Shown here: positions 1 to 9,137 of the stretch, one piece after another | How the letters are laid out: the number at the start of each line of letters is the position of its first letter | How positions within the stretch are numbered: position 1 is the stretch's first letter | From: Shinisaurus crocodilurus | Lineage: Eukaryota; Chordata; Lepidosauria; Squamata; Shinisauridae | Direction: 5' to 3' | Length of the DNA: 64,000 nucleotides | Assembly (NCBI GenBank): GCA_021292165.1 | Contig: CM037878.1 | Coordinates: 288,038,971 to 288,102,970, forward strand | Position numbers and translations under genes: made by a program | The notes under the pieces: generated by a model | Seen by the model: only the letters and a program-made list of their open reading frames with translations | Told to the model about the DNA's origin: nothing | The model's database searches: none

Positions 1-88
1 GGGTTACAGCAGGCAGGGTTTCTTTGCACGCAGGTTTTTTTAAAACATTTGTCTCCCTCCCCCCCCCCCAACACATATCCTTTTAGGA
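1..88. other. Unassigned start of window
   Basis: Holds a T run and a C run (about 59-69) and no recognisable feature. Confidence 0.4.
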
Positions 89-444
89 GGGGACTGTGTG
101 GCATAGTGGTTAGTATGTTGGATTGGGACTCGGGAGATCCGGGTGCTAGTCCCCACTCTGCCGAGAAAGTGACTGGGTGACTTTGGGCCAGTCACTGAGT
201 CTCAGCCTAACCTACCTCACAGGGCTGGCTCAGCTCGTCTGAGCGTGGAAAGCTAAGCAGGGTCAGCCCTGGTTATGACTTGGATGGGAGACCCCCTCCT
301 CTAGTTTCCTGCATTGAGCAGGGGGTTGGGCTTGATGGCCTTGTATAGGCCCCTTCCAACTCTATGATCTAAATATAATGTAAGCCACCTCGGGTTCCTG
401 GCAGGAAAAAAAGGTGGGATATAAATATACAGTAATAAATAAAT
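89..444 (+). mobile_element. Sauria-type SINE, interrupted
   Basis: tRNA-derived head (TGTGGCATAGTGGTTAG), the body GACTTTGGGCCAGTCAC, and the A-rich end AATGTAAGCC...ATAAATAAATA. A 5S-SINE occupies 224-372, so the body is split. Sauria SINEs are a squamate hallmark, thought to be moved by BovB-type LINEs. Confidence 0.8.
224..372 (+). mobile_element. 5S-SINE, nested in a Sauria SINE
   Basis: Starts CTGGCTCAGCTCGTCTGAGC, keeps the 5S-like GGAAAGCTAAGCAGGGTCA and GGATGGGAGACC, and ends in the CR1-type tail GAGCAGGGGGTTGG...CTATGATCT. One of seven copies in the window. Confidence 0.75.
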
Positions 445-996
445 AGGAAAGGGTTAGATGAGCAAAAGGGACTCGGTTTCATATACTCACCAACACCTGT
501 ACATCCAGCTAAGGAAAGGTCACCGCTGCCAGAGCTTCAGTTCCCAAATCTAAATTTAAAAAATATTATTTCTTCCCCAGCCACAAGTTTGGGCAAGGAA
601 AGTTTAAAACACACCGGGTTTCCTATCAACAGGGGGATCAATGGCTGGCCTTTACCAAAAATCTATGTATCATTTGTGGGAGCAGCTTCCGATGATTCAG
701 CGCACAGGGACTGGCACCCGGTGCTTGGAGGCTCCCATATCTCTTGTTATTGTTACCCAGAGCAACCTGGGGAAGAAAACGGGGGTTGTGTACCCAGAAT
801 TCTCACTTAAATCGCGTGACTCGTTTCCCAGGAGCCAAAGTGGTGAGACTTATAGCAAAGTAACTTGCCCAAGAACCTTAAGTACAAGGCAGAGGCCCGC
901 CCGGGTCTGAGTGCCAAAATACAAAACTACCATTTTGACGTCAAACAAAGATGGCGCTAGGAGACAGCACTTCACTTTGCAGCGAGGCAGCCAAGC
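445..996. other. Unassigned, 0.55 kb
   Basis: No family recognised and no convincing coding exon; two overlapping short frames only. Could be old repeat or unique intergenic DNA. Confidence 0.3.
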
Positions 997-1186
997 CAGT
1001 GTTCTCCAGCTTTGGGTCCCCAGATGTTTTTGGCCTACAACTCCCAGCATGCCCCTACCTTGCCTGGCTGTATACTGGGATGGAGAATGGCTGGGGCAGG
1101 TTTTTTTTTAAAAAAGCGTAGCTGGCTGGGGCATGCTGGGAGTTATAGGCCAAAAACATCTGGGGACCCAAGGTTGGAGAACACTG
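997..1186. mobile_element. hpA hairpin MITE, expanded centre
   Basis: Both ends are hpA (CAGTGTTCTCC / GGAGAACACTG), but the centre is about 55 bp longer than standard and includes a T/A run. No matching 8-bp target duplication, so it is old or rearranged. A (CA)n run follows at about 1200-1214. Confidence 0.75.
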
Positions 1187-1372
1187 CCCTAAGTAAAGCA
1201 CACACACACACACGTTTTTACTTTAAAAACCATAAGAAATCAAATAAAACCCAAGGCGGGCAAGGAGAAAGCCTGTCGGACACCAAGAGAGGTATCCCGG
1301 GGCACACGGACACCCATGGGCACCACATCAGAGACCCCAGAGATAGAGAGCCAGGAACTAGGCCAGCCTTGG

Positions 1373-1487
1373 CCAACCTGTTTCCCTCCAGATGTTTTGA
1401 ACTTCAATTCCCATTAGCCCCAGCCACCATGGCTAATGATCAGGAATGTTGGGGAATTGTCCTCCAAAACATCTGGAGGGCAGATCT
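1373..1487. mobile_element. hpC hairpin MITE
   Basis: Inverted arms around CCTCCAGATGTTTTGAA...CAAAACATCTGGAGG with a central loop near ACCATGGCT. Arms are diverged, indicating an older family than hpA. Confidence 0.7.
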
Positions 1488-1614
1488 AAATTGGACATAA
1501 AAATGGCAGCATTCAGAAGTCTGTGGAGGAACATTTCAGCCTCTTTGAGCACTCTGCTGCTCACCTCAAAGGAACCGGAGCAACGACAGCGATAAAAAGA
1601 CTTCAAAGGAAAGC

Positions 1615-2178
1615 TCCAGTGCAGGAAAAAGCTGCACTGGAAAGTACCGGAAAATTTGATTCCGTTCCATTCGGGATTAATAGGAACTGTGGGTCTCTTT
1701 CCCATTACAGGTGTCTAAACTGAACGAGCATAGCTCAGATTTCCCCAACCTGGGGCATGCTGGGAGTTGTAGGCCAAAGACATCTGGGGACCCAAGGTTG
1801 GAGAACACTGTGTTAGAGTATCGCATCCTTCCACAACCTGGTGTCCAGATGTGTTGTACCACAACTCCCATTTTTTTCCAGCCAGCAGGGCCAAGCTGTT
1901 CATGGTCGGCTAGCTGGAACTCGGACCTCTTCCAGGATATTCTATTCCGACCTTCCTCAAGCTGGTGCCCTCCAGATGTGTTGGACCGCGACTCGAGTGT
2001 GATGGGTGTTGTAGTCCCCCCCAACACATCTGGACAGCGCCAGGTTGGGGATGTCTGAGCTATGCTCCTTCAGTTTAAACACCTGTAATAGGAAAGAGAC
2101 CCACCGTTCCTATTAATCCCGAATGGAACAGAATCAAATTTGCCGGTGCTTTCCAGTGCGGCTTTTTTCTGCGCTGGA
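1615..2178. repeat. Long inverted repeat with nested hairpin MITEs
   Basis: Arms 1615-1739 and 2054-2178 are inverted copies (words GGGATTAATAGGAAC and GTTCCTATTAATCCC, CATAGCTCAGA and TCTGAGCTATG) at roughly 90 percent identity. The centre holds a half hpA (about 1752-1813) and an hpC copy (about 1826-2052). The outer arms look like a foldback element invaded by two others. Confidence 0.7.
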
Positions 2179-2192
2179 CTCCCATGCTGACT

Positions 2193-2252
2193 GGGAATGA
2201 TGGGAGTTGCAGTCCAACACAGTCCAACACCAGGTTGGGGAAGGCTGCCCTT
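2193..2252. mobile_element. hpC half element
   Basis: Right arm only, ATGATGGGAGTTGCAGTCCAA...CCAGGTTGGGGAAGG; contains a 10-bp internal tandem duplication of the word CAGTCCAACA. Confidence 0.6.
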
Positions 2253-3038
2253 TACTTCAGTCAGAGCCATTCCTTATTTATGATTTATCATTTTTCCAGA
2301 TGCAGCCCTGGCACTCAAAATTTTAGGATCCTCCTGACTGCTCTGTTCCGCTGGGGTGGAATAAGCTCAGTCAGATGTCGAGCAATGTCTGCCAGCTGGG
2401 CCGGATGGATCATGAAAACAGTCCTGTGTGGTTCTTTTTTTCCTTTTTTTAAATTTGACATGCTGAATCACCTGGTGTGCACGCCTGCCGAGGAATCCCA
2501 AATAGCCAATTAGCGCAAGAGAATCCCTCTTCCATTCTCAAGGCCATGCTCCGATTGGGGTCAAAATGCAATATGAACCCTTGACTTCCTCCAGGCCTCT
2601 TCTATGTATCAAGGCATAGCTATCTGTGTTTACAGCTTTGCATCTCCCTTCTGCAGCCCTGTTCTCTTCGGAACATTGGATCATAAGGAGGAGGAGGAGG
2701 AGGAGGAGGAGGAGGATTTGTTGAAACTATTGGCAGACTGCCTGTCATCAAAAAAGATTGAAAGGCGGTTTGCAAAATAAAAGCAACACAAAAAAAGCAG
2801 TAAAACATTCAGCAAAAATATCCAAAATTCAGCAAAGCTGGTACTAAAAATCACTGACTGTGAATGCCCACGTGGATTAGCTACGTTTTTTACCAGCTAG
2901 CAGAATCTCTAAGGGGAGATGAATCCACAACATGGGGGCCACCCCAGAGAAGGCCTGCCTTTGCGTCCCCATGAACTGTATCTGCTAAACAGAGCATGGC
3001 TAGGAGGCCCTCCTCCTCTGACCTCAGTGCATGGGATG
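2253..3038. other. Unassigned, with (GGA)n
   Basis: Holds a (GGA)n microsatellite at about 2684-2716 and an A-rich stretch near 2770-2830. No exon or repeat family recognised otherwise. Confidence 0.35.
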
Positions 3039-3189
3039 GTCTATATCAGGGGTCTTCAAACTAAGGCCCGCGGGCCACATCCGGCCCGCCGGGCCTTTTT
3101 ATCTGGCCCGGTGGCCGATCTAGAGGCTCCCTGCCCGCTGGGAATCCGCCCCGCCGGAGTAAGCCACTGGGAAGAAAGGCGTGGAGGGA

Positions 3190-3660
3190 AACCCCAGAGC
3201 GGCGCGCCCGCCAAGCTGCTGAGGTAAACCCGCTTCCCCTGGTGTACCTCGGGGCCGGAAGGGAACACGTGCGCCGGCTGCAGCAAACTCTGCCCTTCAG
3301 CCCCCTCCCGCCGGCCCGGTGGGTGGGCGCTCTGCTGTCCCTTCCCGGAGGAGTCGCGCTGCCGCGGAGCGGCCGGAGGACCATTCTGCGACGATGGGGC
3401 GGGCCAGCGGCAGCGGTGGCTCAATGGCCTCGACGCGCGGCCTGTCGCTGGCCAGCCGGGGCTGCTGCGTCGCGCACGCTTGCCGCAGGGTTGCCTGGCA
3501 ACGCGCGGCCCGCTGATGGCGCTGCCGCGTGCCCAGGCCTCACTCAGCGCCTGCTCGGCTCCGCCGCCACCGCGTCCAACGTGGTGCATGGGCGACGACC
3601 GCTTCCTCTTCGGGAACCTCCACGCCGGCATCTGATACTCCCGGTGAGTTGCAGTCGCCC
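3190..3660 (+). other. Promoter-like GC-rich cargo inside the hAT
   Basis: CpG-dense, with an X-box-like imperfect palindrome GTTGCCTGGCAAC at 3490-3502 (RFX-type site) and a strong splice-donor match CCG|GTGAGT at 3641-3649. A short frame from 3513 (ending in FGNLHAGI) stops just before the donor. Looks like a captured promoter and first exon of a host gene I do not recognise. The 335-codon minus-strand frame across it is a composition artefact. Confidence 0.45.
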
Positions 3661-4105
3661 GAGTGGGGAGCGACGGACGTGGGTGCTGGCCCGCTCCGCA
3701 CCAGGGTGGGCGCCGGGGAGCCCCTCTCAGTCGCCTCTGGCCCAGCGGGACCGGCCCTGATGCCCGCAGGGCTAGCCACTCTAACCCTGTGGCGCGGGGG
3801 GGGCAACTGCGCCCCATATTCTGGCCTCCGCACTCGGCTCTGCTGCTGCCCCGCTCACCCCAAGCGGAGCTGGTGTGGCCCAAGATCCGGGGGGGGGGAG
3901 GAGTGCAGAAATTCAAACAGCACCCCCCCCCGCCCTGCACACGCCGGCCCCCCTTATGGTCTATGGAGGAGTCAGTGGCTCCGTGGAGCCCCCCCCCCCC
4001 AGTCTCTGTGTTTGCACTTTTAAGGCTGTGATCCTTGTATTGTTTTTTCCTGTTTCTTTGCACTTACAAATAAGATATGTGCAGTGTGCAAATCAAGCCT
4101 TTCTA

Positions 4106-4245
4106 TTCTTTTTTTTTTTTTTTAATTTTTAGTTTAAAGAACACACATACACAAAAAAAAACACATAAACCTACAAATCATACACTACAAGTGCACCCGT
4201 CACCCCGGGGCCAAAACCAATTCTATCCACATAATCCATTATTAA
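4106..4245 (-). mobile_element. Small retroposed insert in the hAT tandem repeat
   Basis: Begins with a T run (reverse-strand poly-A) and is flanked by a direct repeat near GCCTTTCTATTCT on both sides, which is host tandem-repeat sequence. Body not assigned to a family. Confidence 0.45.
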
Positions 4246-4462
4246 TCTAGCCTTTCTATTCTGTTTGTGCTTTTAAAACTGTGATCCTTGTATTGTTTTT
4301 TCCTGTTTCTTTGCACTTACAAATAAGATATGTGCAGTGTGCAAATCAAGCCTTTCTATTCTGTTTGTGCTTTTAAGGCTGTGATCCTTGTATTGTTTTT
4401 TCCTGTTTCTTTGCACTAACAAATAAGATATGTGCAGTGTGCAAATCAAGCCTTTCTATCTA

Positions 4463-6070
4463 TCTAGCTTGAGATTGATAGGCAAATGGTCAAGGAGCAC
4501 CTGATTACTCTGAACGAGTTTAAATCTCCAGGGCCTGATGAGCTGCATCCTAGAGTAATAAAGGAACTGGCAGAAGAACTCTCAGAACCACTGTCTATTA
4601 TCTTTGAGAAATCATGGAGGACAGGTGAAGTGCCAGACGACTGGAGGAGGGCAAATGTTGTTCCCATCTTCAAAAAGGGCAAGAAGGAGGAACCTGGGAA
4701 CTATAGGCCAGTCAGTCTGACATCAATCCCCGGGAAGATTTTTGAGCAGATTATAAAGAAGTCAGTCTGCAAGCACCTTGAAAACAATGCAGTGATTACT
4801 AGAAGCCAGCATGGATTTGTCAAGAACAAATCCTGTCAGACTAATCTGATCTCATTTTTTGATCGGGTAACCTCCCTTGTGGACTGTGGGAATGCTGTGG
4901 ACATTATATATCTGGACTTCAGCAAAGCTTTCGACAAAGTGCCTCATGATATCCTGATTAGTAAGCTAGCTAAGAGTGGGCTAGATGGAACAACTATCAG
5001 GTGGATCCACAATTGGCTAAAGAATCGGACTCAAAGAGTGCTTATCAATGGTTCCTTCTCAAACTGGGGAGAGGTAACGAGCGGGGTACCACAGGGCTCG
5101 GTCCTGGGCCCGGTGCTCTTCAACATTTTTATTAATGACTTGGATGAGGAGGTACAGGGAATGCTTATCAAATTTGCAGATGACACAAAGTTGGGTGGAA
5201 CAGCTAATACTCTGGAAGACAGAAACAAAATTCAAAGTGACCTCGATAGGCTGGAGCGCTGGGCCGAAAACAACAGAATGAAATTTAATAGGGATAAATG
5301 CCAAGTGCTGCACCTAGGGAGAGGAAACCAAATGCAGAGTTACAGAATGGGGGACACTTGGCTCAACAATACTACAAGTGAGAAGGATCTTGGAATTGTG
5401 GTAGATCACAAACTGAATATGAGCCAGCAATGCGATGTGGCTGCAAAGAAGGCAAATGCAATTTTGGGCTGTATTAATAGAAGTATAGCTTCCAAATCGC
5501 GGGAAGTGATAATTCCCCTTTACTCGGCACTGGTTAGGCCTCATCTTGAGTACTGCGTCCAGTTCTGGGCACCTCACTTTAAGAAGGACATAGACAAACT
5601 GGAGAGGGTTCAGAGGAGGGCAACAAGGATGATAAAGGGACTGGAAACAAGGCCCTATGAGGAGAGACTGAAAGAACTGGGCATGTTTAGCCTTCAGAAG
5701 AGGAGACTGAGGGGAGATATGATCGCACTCTTCCAGTATTTGAAGGGATGTCACACAGAGGAGGGCAAAGATCTCTTCTCGTTCATCCCAGTTTGCAGGA
5801 CACGGAATAATGGGCTCAAGTTACAGGAACCTAGATTCCACCTAAACATCAGGAAAAATTTCCTGACTGTCAGAGCAATAAGACAATGGAATCAACTACC
5901 TAGGGAGGTGGTGGGCTCTCCCACTCTGGAGGCATTCAAGGTGCGGCTGGACAGACATCTGTCAGAGATGCTTTGACCTGGATTCCTGCATTGAGCAGGG
6001 GGTTGGACTCGATGGCCTTGTAGGCCCCTTCCAACTCTACTTTTCTATGATTCTATGATTCTATGATTCT
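4463..6070 (+). mobile_element. CR1 LINE, 5'-truncated, young
   Basis: Runs from the reverse-transcriptase N-terminal region to the CR1 3' end, GAGCAGGGGGTTGG then an octamer array of ATTCTATG. It splits a tandem-repeat unit of the host hAT (GCCTTTCTAT | ATTCTGTTTGTGC), so CR1 jumped after the hAT did. Confidence 0.9.
4486..5976 (+). CDS. CR1 ORF2 fragment: reverse transcriptase, intact frame
   Basis: 496 codons with no stop. It covers the RT domain after the missing endonuclease: SPGPDELHP (about residues 14-22), NYRPVSLTS, YLDFSKAFDKVPHD, GVPQGSVLGPVLF, the catalytic FADD at residues 230-233, and the CR1 C-terminal part ([26 protein letters not shown]). It would copy RNA at the nick by target-primed reverse transcription, but the missing endonuclease makes this copy non-autonomous. 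The unbroken frame marks a recent insertion. The first Met is merely the first in frame. Confidence 0.9.
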   Translation: MVKEHLITLNEFKSPGPDELHPRVIKELAEELSEPLSIIFEKSWRTGEVPDDWRRANVVPIFKKGKKEEPGNYRPVSLTSIPGKIFEQIIKKSVCKHLENNAVITRSQHGFVKNKSCQTNLISFFDRVTSLVDCGNAVDIIYLDFSKAFDKVPHDILISKLAKSGLDGTTIRWIHNWLKNRTQRVLINGSFSNWGEVTSGVPQGSVLGPVLFNIFINDLDEEVQGMLIKFADDTKLGGTANTLEDRNKIQSDLDRLERWAENNRMKFNRDKCQVLHLGRGNQMQSYRMGDTWLNNTTSEKDLGIVVDHKLNMSQQCDVAAKKANAILGCINRSIASKSREVIIPLYSALVRPHLEYCVQFWAPHFKKDIDKLERVQRRATRMIKGLETRPYEERLKELGMFSLQKRRLRGDMIALFQYLKGCHTEEGKDLFSFIPVCRTRNNGLKLQEPRFHLNIRKNFLTVRAIRQWNQLPREVVGSPTLEAFKVRLDRHLSEML

Positions 6071-6253
6071 ATTCTGTTTGTGCTTTTAAGGCTGTGATCC
6101 TTGTATTGTTTTTTCCTGTTTCTTTGCACTACAAATAAGATATGTGCAGTGTGCAAATCAAGCCTTTCTGTTCCTTTTTAAAATGTATTTCAATTTTAGA
6201 CAGCAAAATAATTTATAATTTATTTATTATTAATTGAATAACTTTCCATTTAA

Positions 6254-6302
6254 TCAAGTAAAAAAAAAAAGGACCATGGTCCTTTTTTTTTTTTTTACTT
6301 GA
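6254..6302. repeat. A/T hairpin in the hAT 3' region
   Basis: TCAAGT plus an A run, GGACCATGGTCC at the centre, then a T run and ACTTGA: a near-perfect 49-bp palindrome. Confidence 0.7.
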
Positions 6303-6407
6303 TCCATTCGTTCATATTTTTTTCAAACTATAGTCCGGCCCCCCAACAGTCTGAGGGACCATGAACTGGCCCCCTGTTTAAAAAGTTTGAGGACCCCTGG
6401 TCTATAT

Positions 6408-6645
6408 GGAAGGATAAGACTATCAATGGCTACTATTCCGGATGGCGATATGCTACCTCCAGGATCAGGCACTATGCCTGTGCACACCAGTGGCTGGGGA
6501 ACATGGGCGGGGGGTGCTGTTGCACTCACGTCCTGCTTATGGGTTTCACATGGGCAGCTGGGTGGCCACTGTGTGAACAGAATGCTGGACTGGACGGACC
6601 CTTGTTCTGATCCAGCATCAGGGCTCTTCTTGGGTTCTTCTGCAC
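6408..6645 (-). mobile_element. CR1/L3-type LINE 3' fragment
   Basis: Words GCTACCTCCAGGATCAG, GGCTGGGGAACATGGGC and CTGTGTGAACAGAATGCTGG recur, in both orientations, at ten sites in the window. No coding part remains. Confidence 0.6.
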
Positions 6646-6689
6646 TCCCTCAGCCTGGACCCGAGTGTTCAGGACCTTATACGTCAGCA

Positions 6690-6796
6690 ACAGTAACATC
6701 TGAACAGCCCGATCTTGTCTGATCTTGGAAGCTAAGCACAGGGTCGGGCCTGGTTAGTCCTTGGATGGGTGGGTGACCGCCCTGGAATACCAGGTG
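6690..6796 (+). pseudogene. 5S rRNA pseudogene
   Basis: Matches 5S rRNA from about nucleotide 20 to 115: GCCCGATCTTGTCTGATC, GGAAGCTAAGC, GGTCGGGCCTGGTTAG, GGATGGGTGGGTGACC, GAATACCAGGTGCT. Insertions (AAGCACAGGG) and substitutions in the internal control region make it non-functional. It abuts a tRNA-SINE without a gap. Confidence 0.8.
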
Positions 6797-6990
6797 CTTC
6801 AGGGGGAGGGACCATCGCTCAGTGTGGTAGATCACATGCTTGGCATGCAGAAGGTCCCAGGTTCGATCCCCGGCATCTCCAGGTAGGGCTTGGAAAGAAT
6901 CCTGCCTTAACCCCTGTGGGAAGAGCTGCTGCCAGTCAGTGTCGACAATACTGGGCTAGAGGGACCCATGGTCTGACTCAGTGGGCCGGT
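6797..6990 (+). mobile_element. tRNA-SINE
   Basis: tRNA-like head with a B-box GGTTCGATCCC at 6860-6870, then CATCTCCAGGTAGGGC and the tail GTCTGACTCAGT. The head directly follows a 5S-like segment, giving a 5S-tRNA arrangement. Confidence 0.75.
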
Positions 6991-7412
6991 TCGCACGACC
7001 CAGGCTGTGGGCGGGGGAGGCACCACGGGGCGATCCGTGGGTCCGGCAGGGCATGGCAGACGAGCTGCGCCCCGCACGCGTGGGCCGACCCCGGTGGAGC
7101 CGGCAGTCCCCGCACCGCAGTGTGGGCCTCCCGGCACTAGGGGGCGCAGGCCCGGGATGCCCAGAGGGGCTGTTTGCCCTACAGGCCGGAGCGGCGGCAG
7201 CTCCGGCCGCTCTGGGCTGCCCCCTCTGTGCAGCCCCCTCGGGACGGCCGCCCGCTGTTCGCACGGGAGGGTGGCCACGCATGGTAGGGGCTTACCCCTC
7301 TACCGCCCACGGTCACTTTGCGTGCGACCCGCACGCGGGGGCACCCCCGGTCGGCGTTCACACGACACGGGAACCGCGGGCGGCCATCCCGAGGGGGCCG
7401 CACAGAGGCGGC
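6991..7412. repeat. GC-rich element with a repeated end
   Basis: CpG-rich, with GGTTCGCACGACC near the left and GTTCACACGACACGGG near the right, suggesting inverted ends. The block GGTAGGGGCTTACCCCTCTACCG with GGTCACTTTG (7283-7322) recurs at 49560-49600, so it is repetitive. Long frames on both strands are composition artefacts. Confidence 0.5.
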
Positions 7413-7472
7413 AGCCCAGAGTTGTAGGCCAAAAACATCTGGGGACCCAAGGTTGGAGAACACTGCTGTAGC
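7413..7472. mobile_element. hpA half element
   Basis: Right arm only, from AGTTGTAGGCC to AGAACACTG. Confidence 0.75.
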
Positions 7473-7615
7473 ATCTTTATCAGGGCTCCTATTATCAGAA
7501 GTAGCCAGAAGAAGCTCGGACGCCTTACCTTTTGTCATGGGCCCCTTAGCCAGAGGTGTAGTGAGCAAAGTGGAAGTGCAGGCACACATCATGACAATCC
7601 CTACAGTCACACTGA

Positions 7616-7911
7616 CTGGGTTCAGACAACATGATAACCCACACTCGGGGGTTGATTACAGGTTGTCATTGAACCACCGTGGGTTGTTGTTGAAACACAG
7701 GTTTATCGTGTTGTGTGAACCCAGTCACGAAAACAAACCATGGTGGACAACCTACAGTTCACAACCCCACAACAAACCATGGGTTCTCTTGGCTGGGTTC
7801 AGACAACACGATAACCCACAGTTCAACAACAACCCACGGTTCAATGACAACCCACACTCTCCACCCATACTCAACCCTTGAGTGTGAGTTATCGTGTTGT
7901 CTGAAACCCGG
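7616..7911. mobile_element. dhG double-hairpin element, copy 1
   Basis: Two hairpins in series: 7616-7724 (GGGTTCAGACAAC...GTGTGAACCC) and 7793-7911 (same ends), joined by a linker with AACAAACCATGG words. Internal reiterations of ACAACCCAC / GTGGGTTGTTG. No target duplication defined. Confidence 0.7.
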
Positions 7912-8221
7912 TGTGTCCAAAAATGCAGGCAGCAGCGCAGGTCTATATCAACAAACCAGTTCTAGCAGTTTTATCTCCAGCAGGAGCAGGTGTTTTGTAG
8001 AGCTCATGGGTCTTAATTGCTTGTTCAAGACCAAGCCACCCCAAAAGACTTTGCACTGCAACGGGGGACAATATATCGTTGTCAGGGAAATTCATTTGTA
8101 CCCCACACCCCAACTATTGTGAGGACTGCAGCAAAGCTCAGAGGGAATTCTGAGCGGGGTGGCAGATGAGGTCAGCGTTCCTGCCAATAAAGAAGTCCTC
8201 GCGAGCACTTTCTCCACTACA
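7912..8221. other. Unassigned, 0.3 kb
   Basis: No family recognised; no exon. Confidence 0.3.
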
Positions 8222-9000
8222 CAGAATCATAGAATCATAGAAAAGTAGAGTTGGGAGGGGCCCACAAGGCCATCGAGTCCAACCCCCTGCTCAATGCAGG
8301 AATCCAGGTCAAAGCATGCATCCCTGACAGATGGCTGTCCAGCTGCACCTTGAATGCCTCCAGATTGGGAGATCCCACCACCTAGGTAGTTGGTTCCATT
8401 GTCTTATTGCTCTGACAGTCAGGAAATTTTTCCTGATGTTTTATTTATTTATTTATTTATTATATTGATACCCCGCCTTTTTTCCTGCAAGGAACCCAAG
8501 GCGGCTTACATAATCCTCTTCCTCCTCCTCTCCATTTTATCCTCACAACAACCCTGTGAGGTAGGTTAGGCTGAGAGTCAGTGACTGGCCCAAAGTCACC
8601 CAGTGAGTTTCATGGCTGAGCAGGGACTAGAACCCGGATCTCCTGAGTCCCAGTCCGACACTCTAACCACTACGCCACACTGGTGTTCCTGTAACTGGGT
8701 TCCTGTAACTTGAGCCCATTATTCCGTGTCCTGCAAACTGGGATGACCGAGAAGAGATCCTGGCCCTCCTCTGTGTGACAACCCTTCAAGTACTGGAAGA
8801 GTGCGATCATATCTCCCCTCAGCCTCCTCTTCTGAAGGCTAAACATGCCCAGTTCTTCCAGTCTCTCCTCATAGGGCCTTGTTTCCAGTCCCTTTATCAT
8901 CCTTGTTGCCCTCCTCTGAACCCTCTCCAGTTTGTCTACGTCTTTCTTAAAGTGAGGTGCCCAGAACATCACTGCTCTCTGTTTCGGAAGGCTACAGGAT
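8222..9000 (-). mobile_element. CR1 LINE 3' end, interrupted
   Basis: Reverse-strand CR1 tail (CATAGAATCATAGAAAAG) and 3' coding part, split by a Sauria SINE at 8438-8686. The encoded tail ([17 protein letters not shown]) corresponds to the C-terminus of the intact frame at 4486-5976. Confidence 0.88.
8438..8686 (-). mobile_element. Sauria-type SINE nested in CR1
   Basis: Begins with the TTTATTTATT end, then CCTGCAAGGAACCCAAGG, and ends with the head complement CACTACGCCACACTGG. Inserted in the CR1 3' region near TTTTTCCTGATGTTT. Confidence 0.82.
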
Positions 9001-9016
9001 GGGCCATCGCTTAGAT

Positions 9017-9129
9017 CAGGGCTCTCCAACCTTGGGTCCCCAGATGTTGCTGGCCTAAAGCTCCCAGCATACCCAGCCAGCGTAGCTGTAGGCCAGCAAC
9101 ATCTGGGGACCCAAGGTTGGAGAGCCCTG
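9017..9129. mobile_element. hpB hairpin MITE
   Basis: Ends CAGGGCTCTCC / GGAGAGCCCTG with an exact 8-bp duplication GCTTAGAT (9009-9016, 9130-9137). Centre shortened relative to other hpB copies. Confidence 0.88.
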
Positions 9130-9137
9130 GCTTAGAT

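Larger units (their letters stand above)
3047..6399. mobile_element. hAT transposon with GC-rich cargo and nested CR1
   Basis: Terminal inverted repeats CAGGGGTCTTCAAACT and AGTTTGAGGACCCCTG (15 of 16 match) are flanked by an exact 8-bp duplication, GTCTATAT (3039-3046 and 6400-6407), the hAT signature. Inside: a GC-rich segment (about 3060-3990), about four units of a roughly 105-bp tandem repeat (near 4010-4105, 4259-4360, 4361-4460, 6072-6170), a poly-T-headed retroposed insert, a CR1 LINE (4463-6070) and an A/T hairpin. No transposase frame seen, so non-autonomous. Confidence 0.88.

Noticed and set aside
3056..4063. 335-codon minus-strand open frame
   Set aside because: Lies in the GC-rich hAT cargo where stops are rare on every frame; Pro/Arg/Gly-rich with no family signature, and other frames there are open too.
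6690..6796. Functional 5S rRNA gene
   Set aside because: Insertions in the internal control region (AAGCACAGGG), missing first 20 nucleotides, and no T-run terminator at the proper place.
6797..6880. Functional tRNA gene
   Set aside because: The B-box is good, but the body does not fold into a cloverleaf with a matched acceptor stem, and it continues into a SINE tail seen in several copies.
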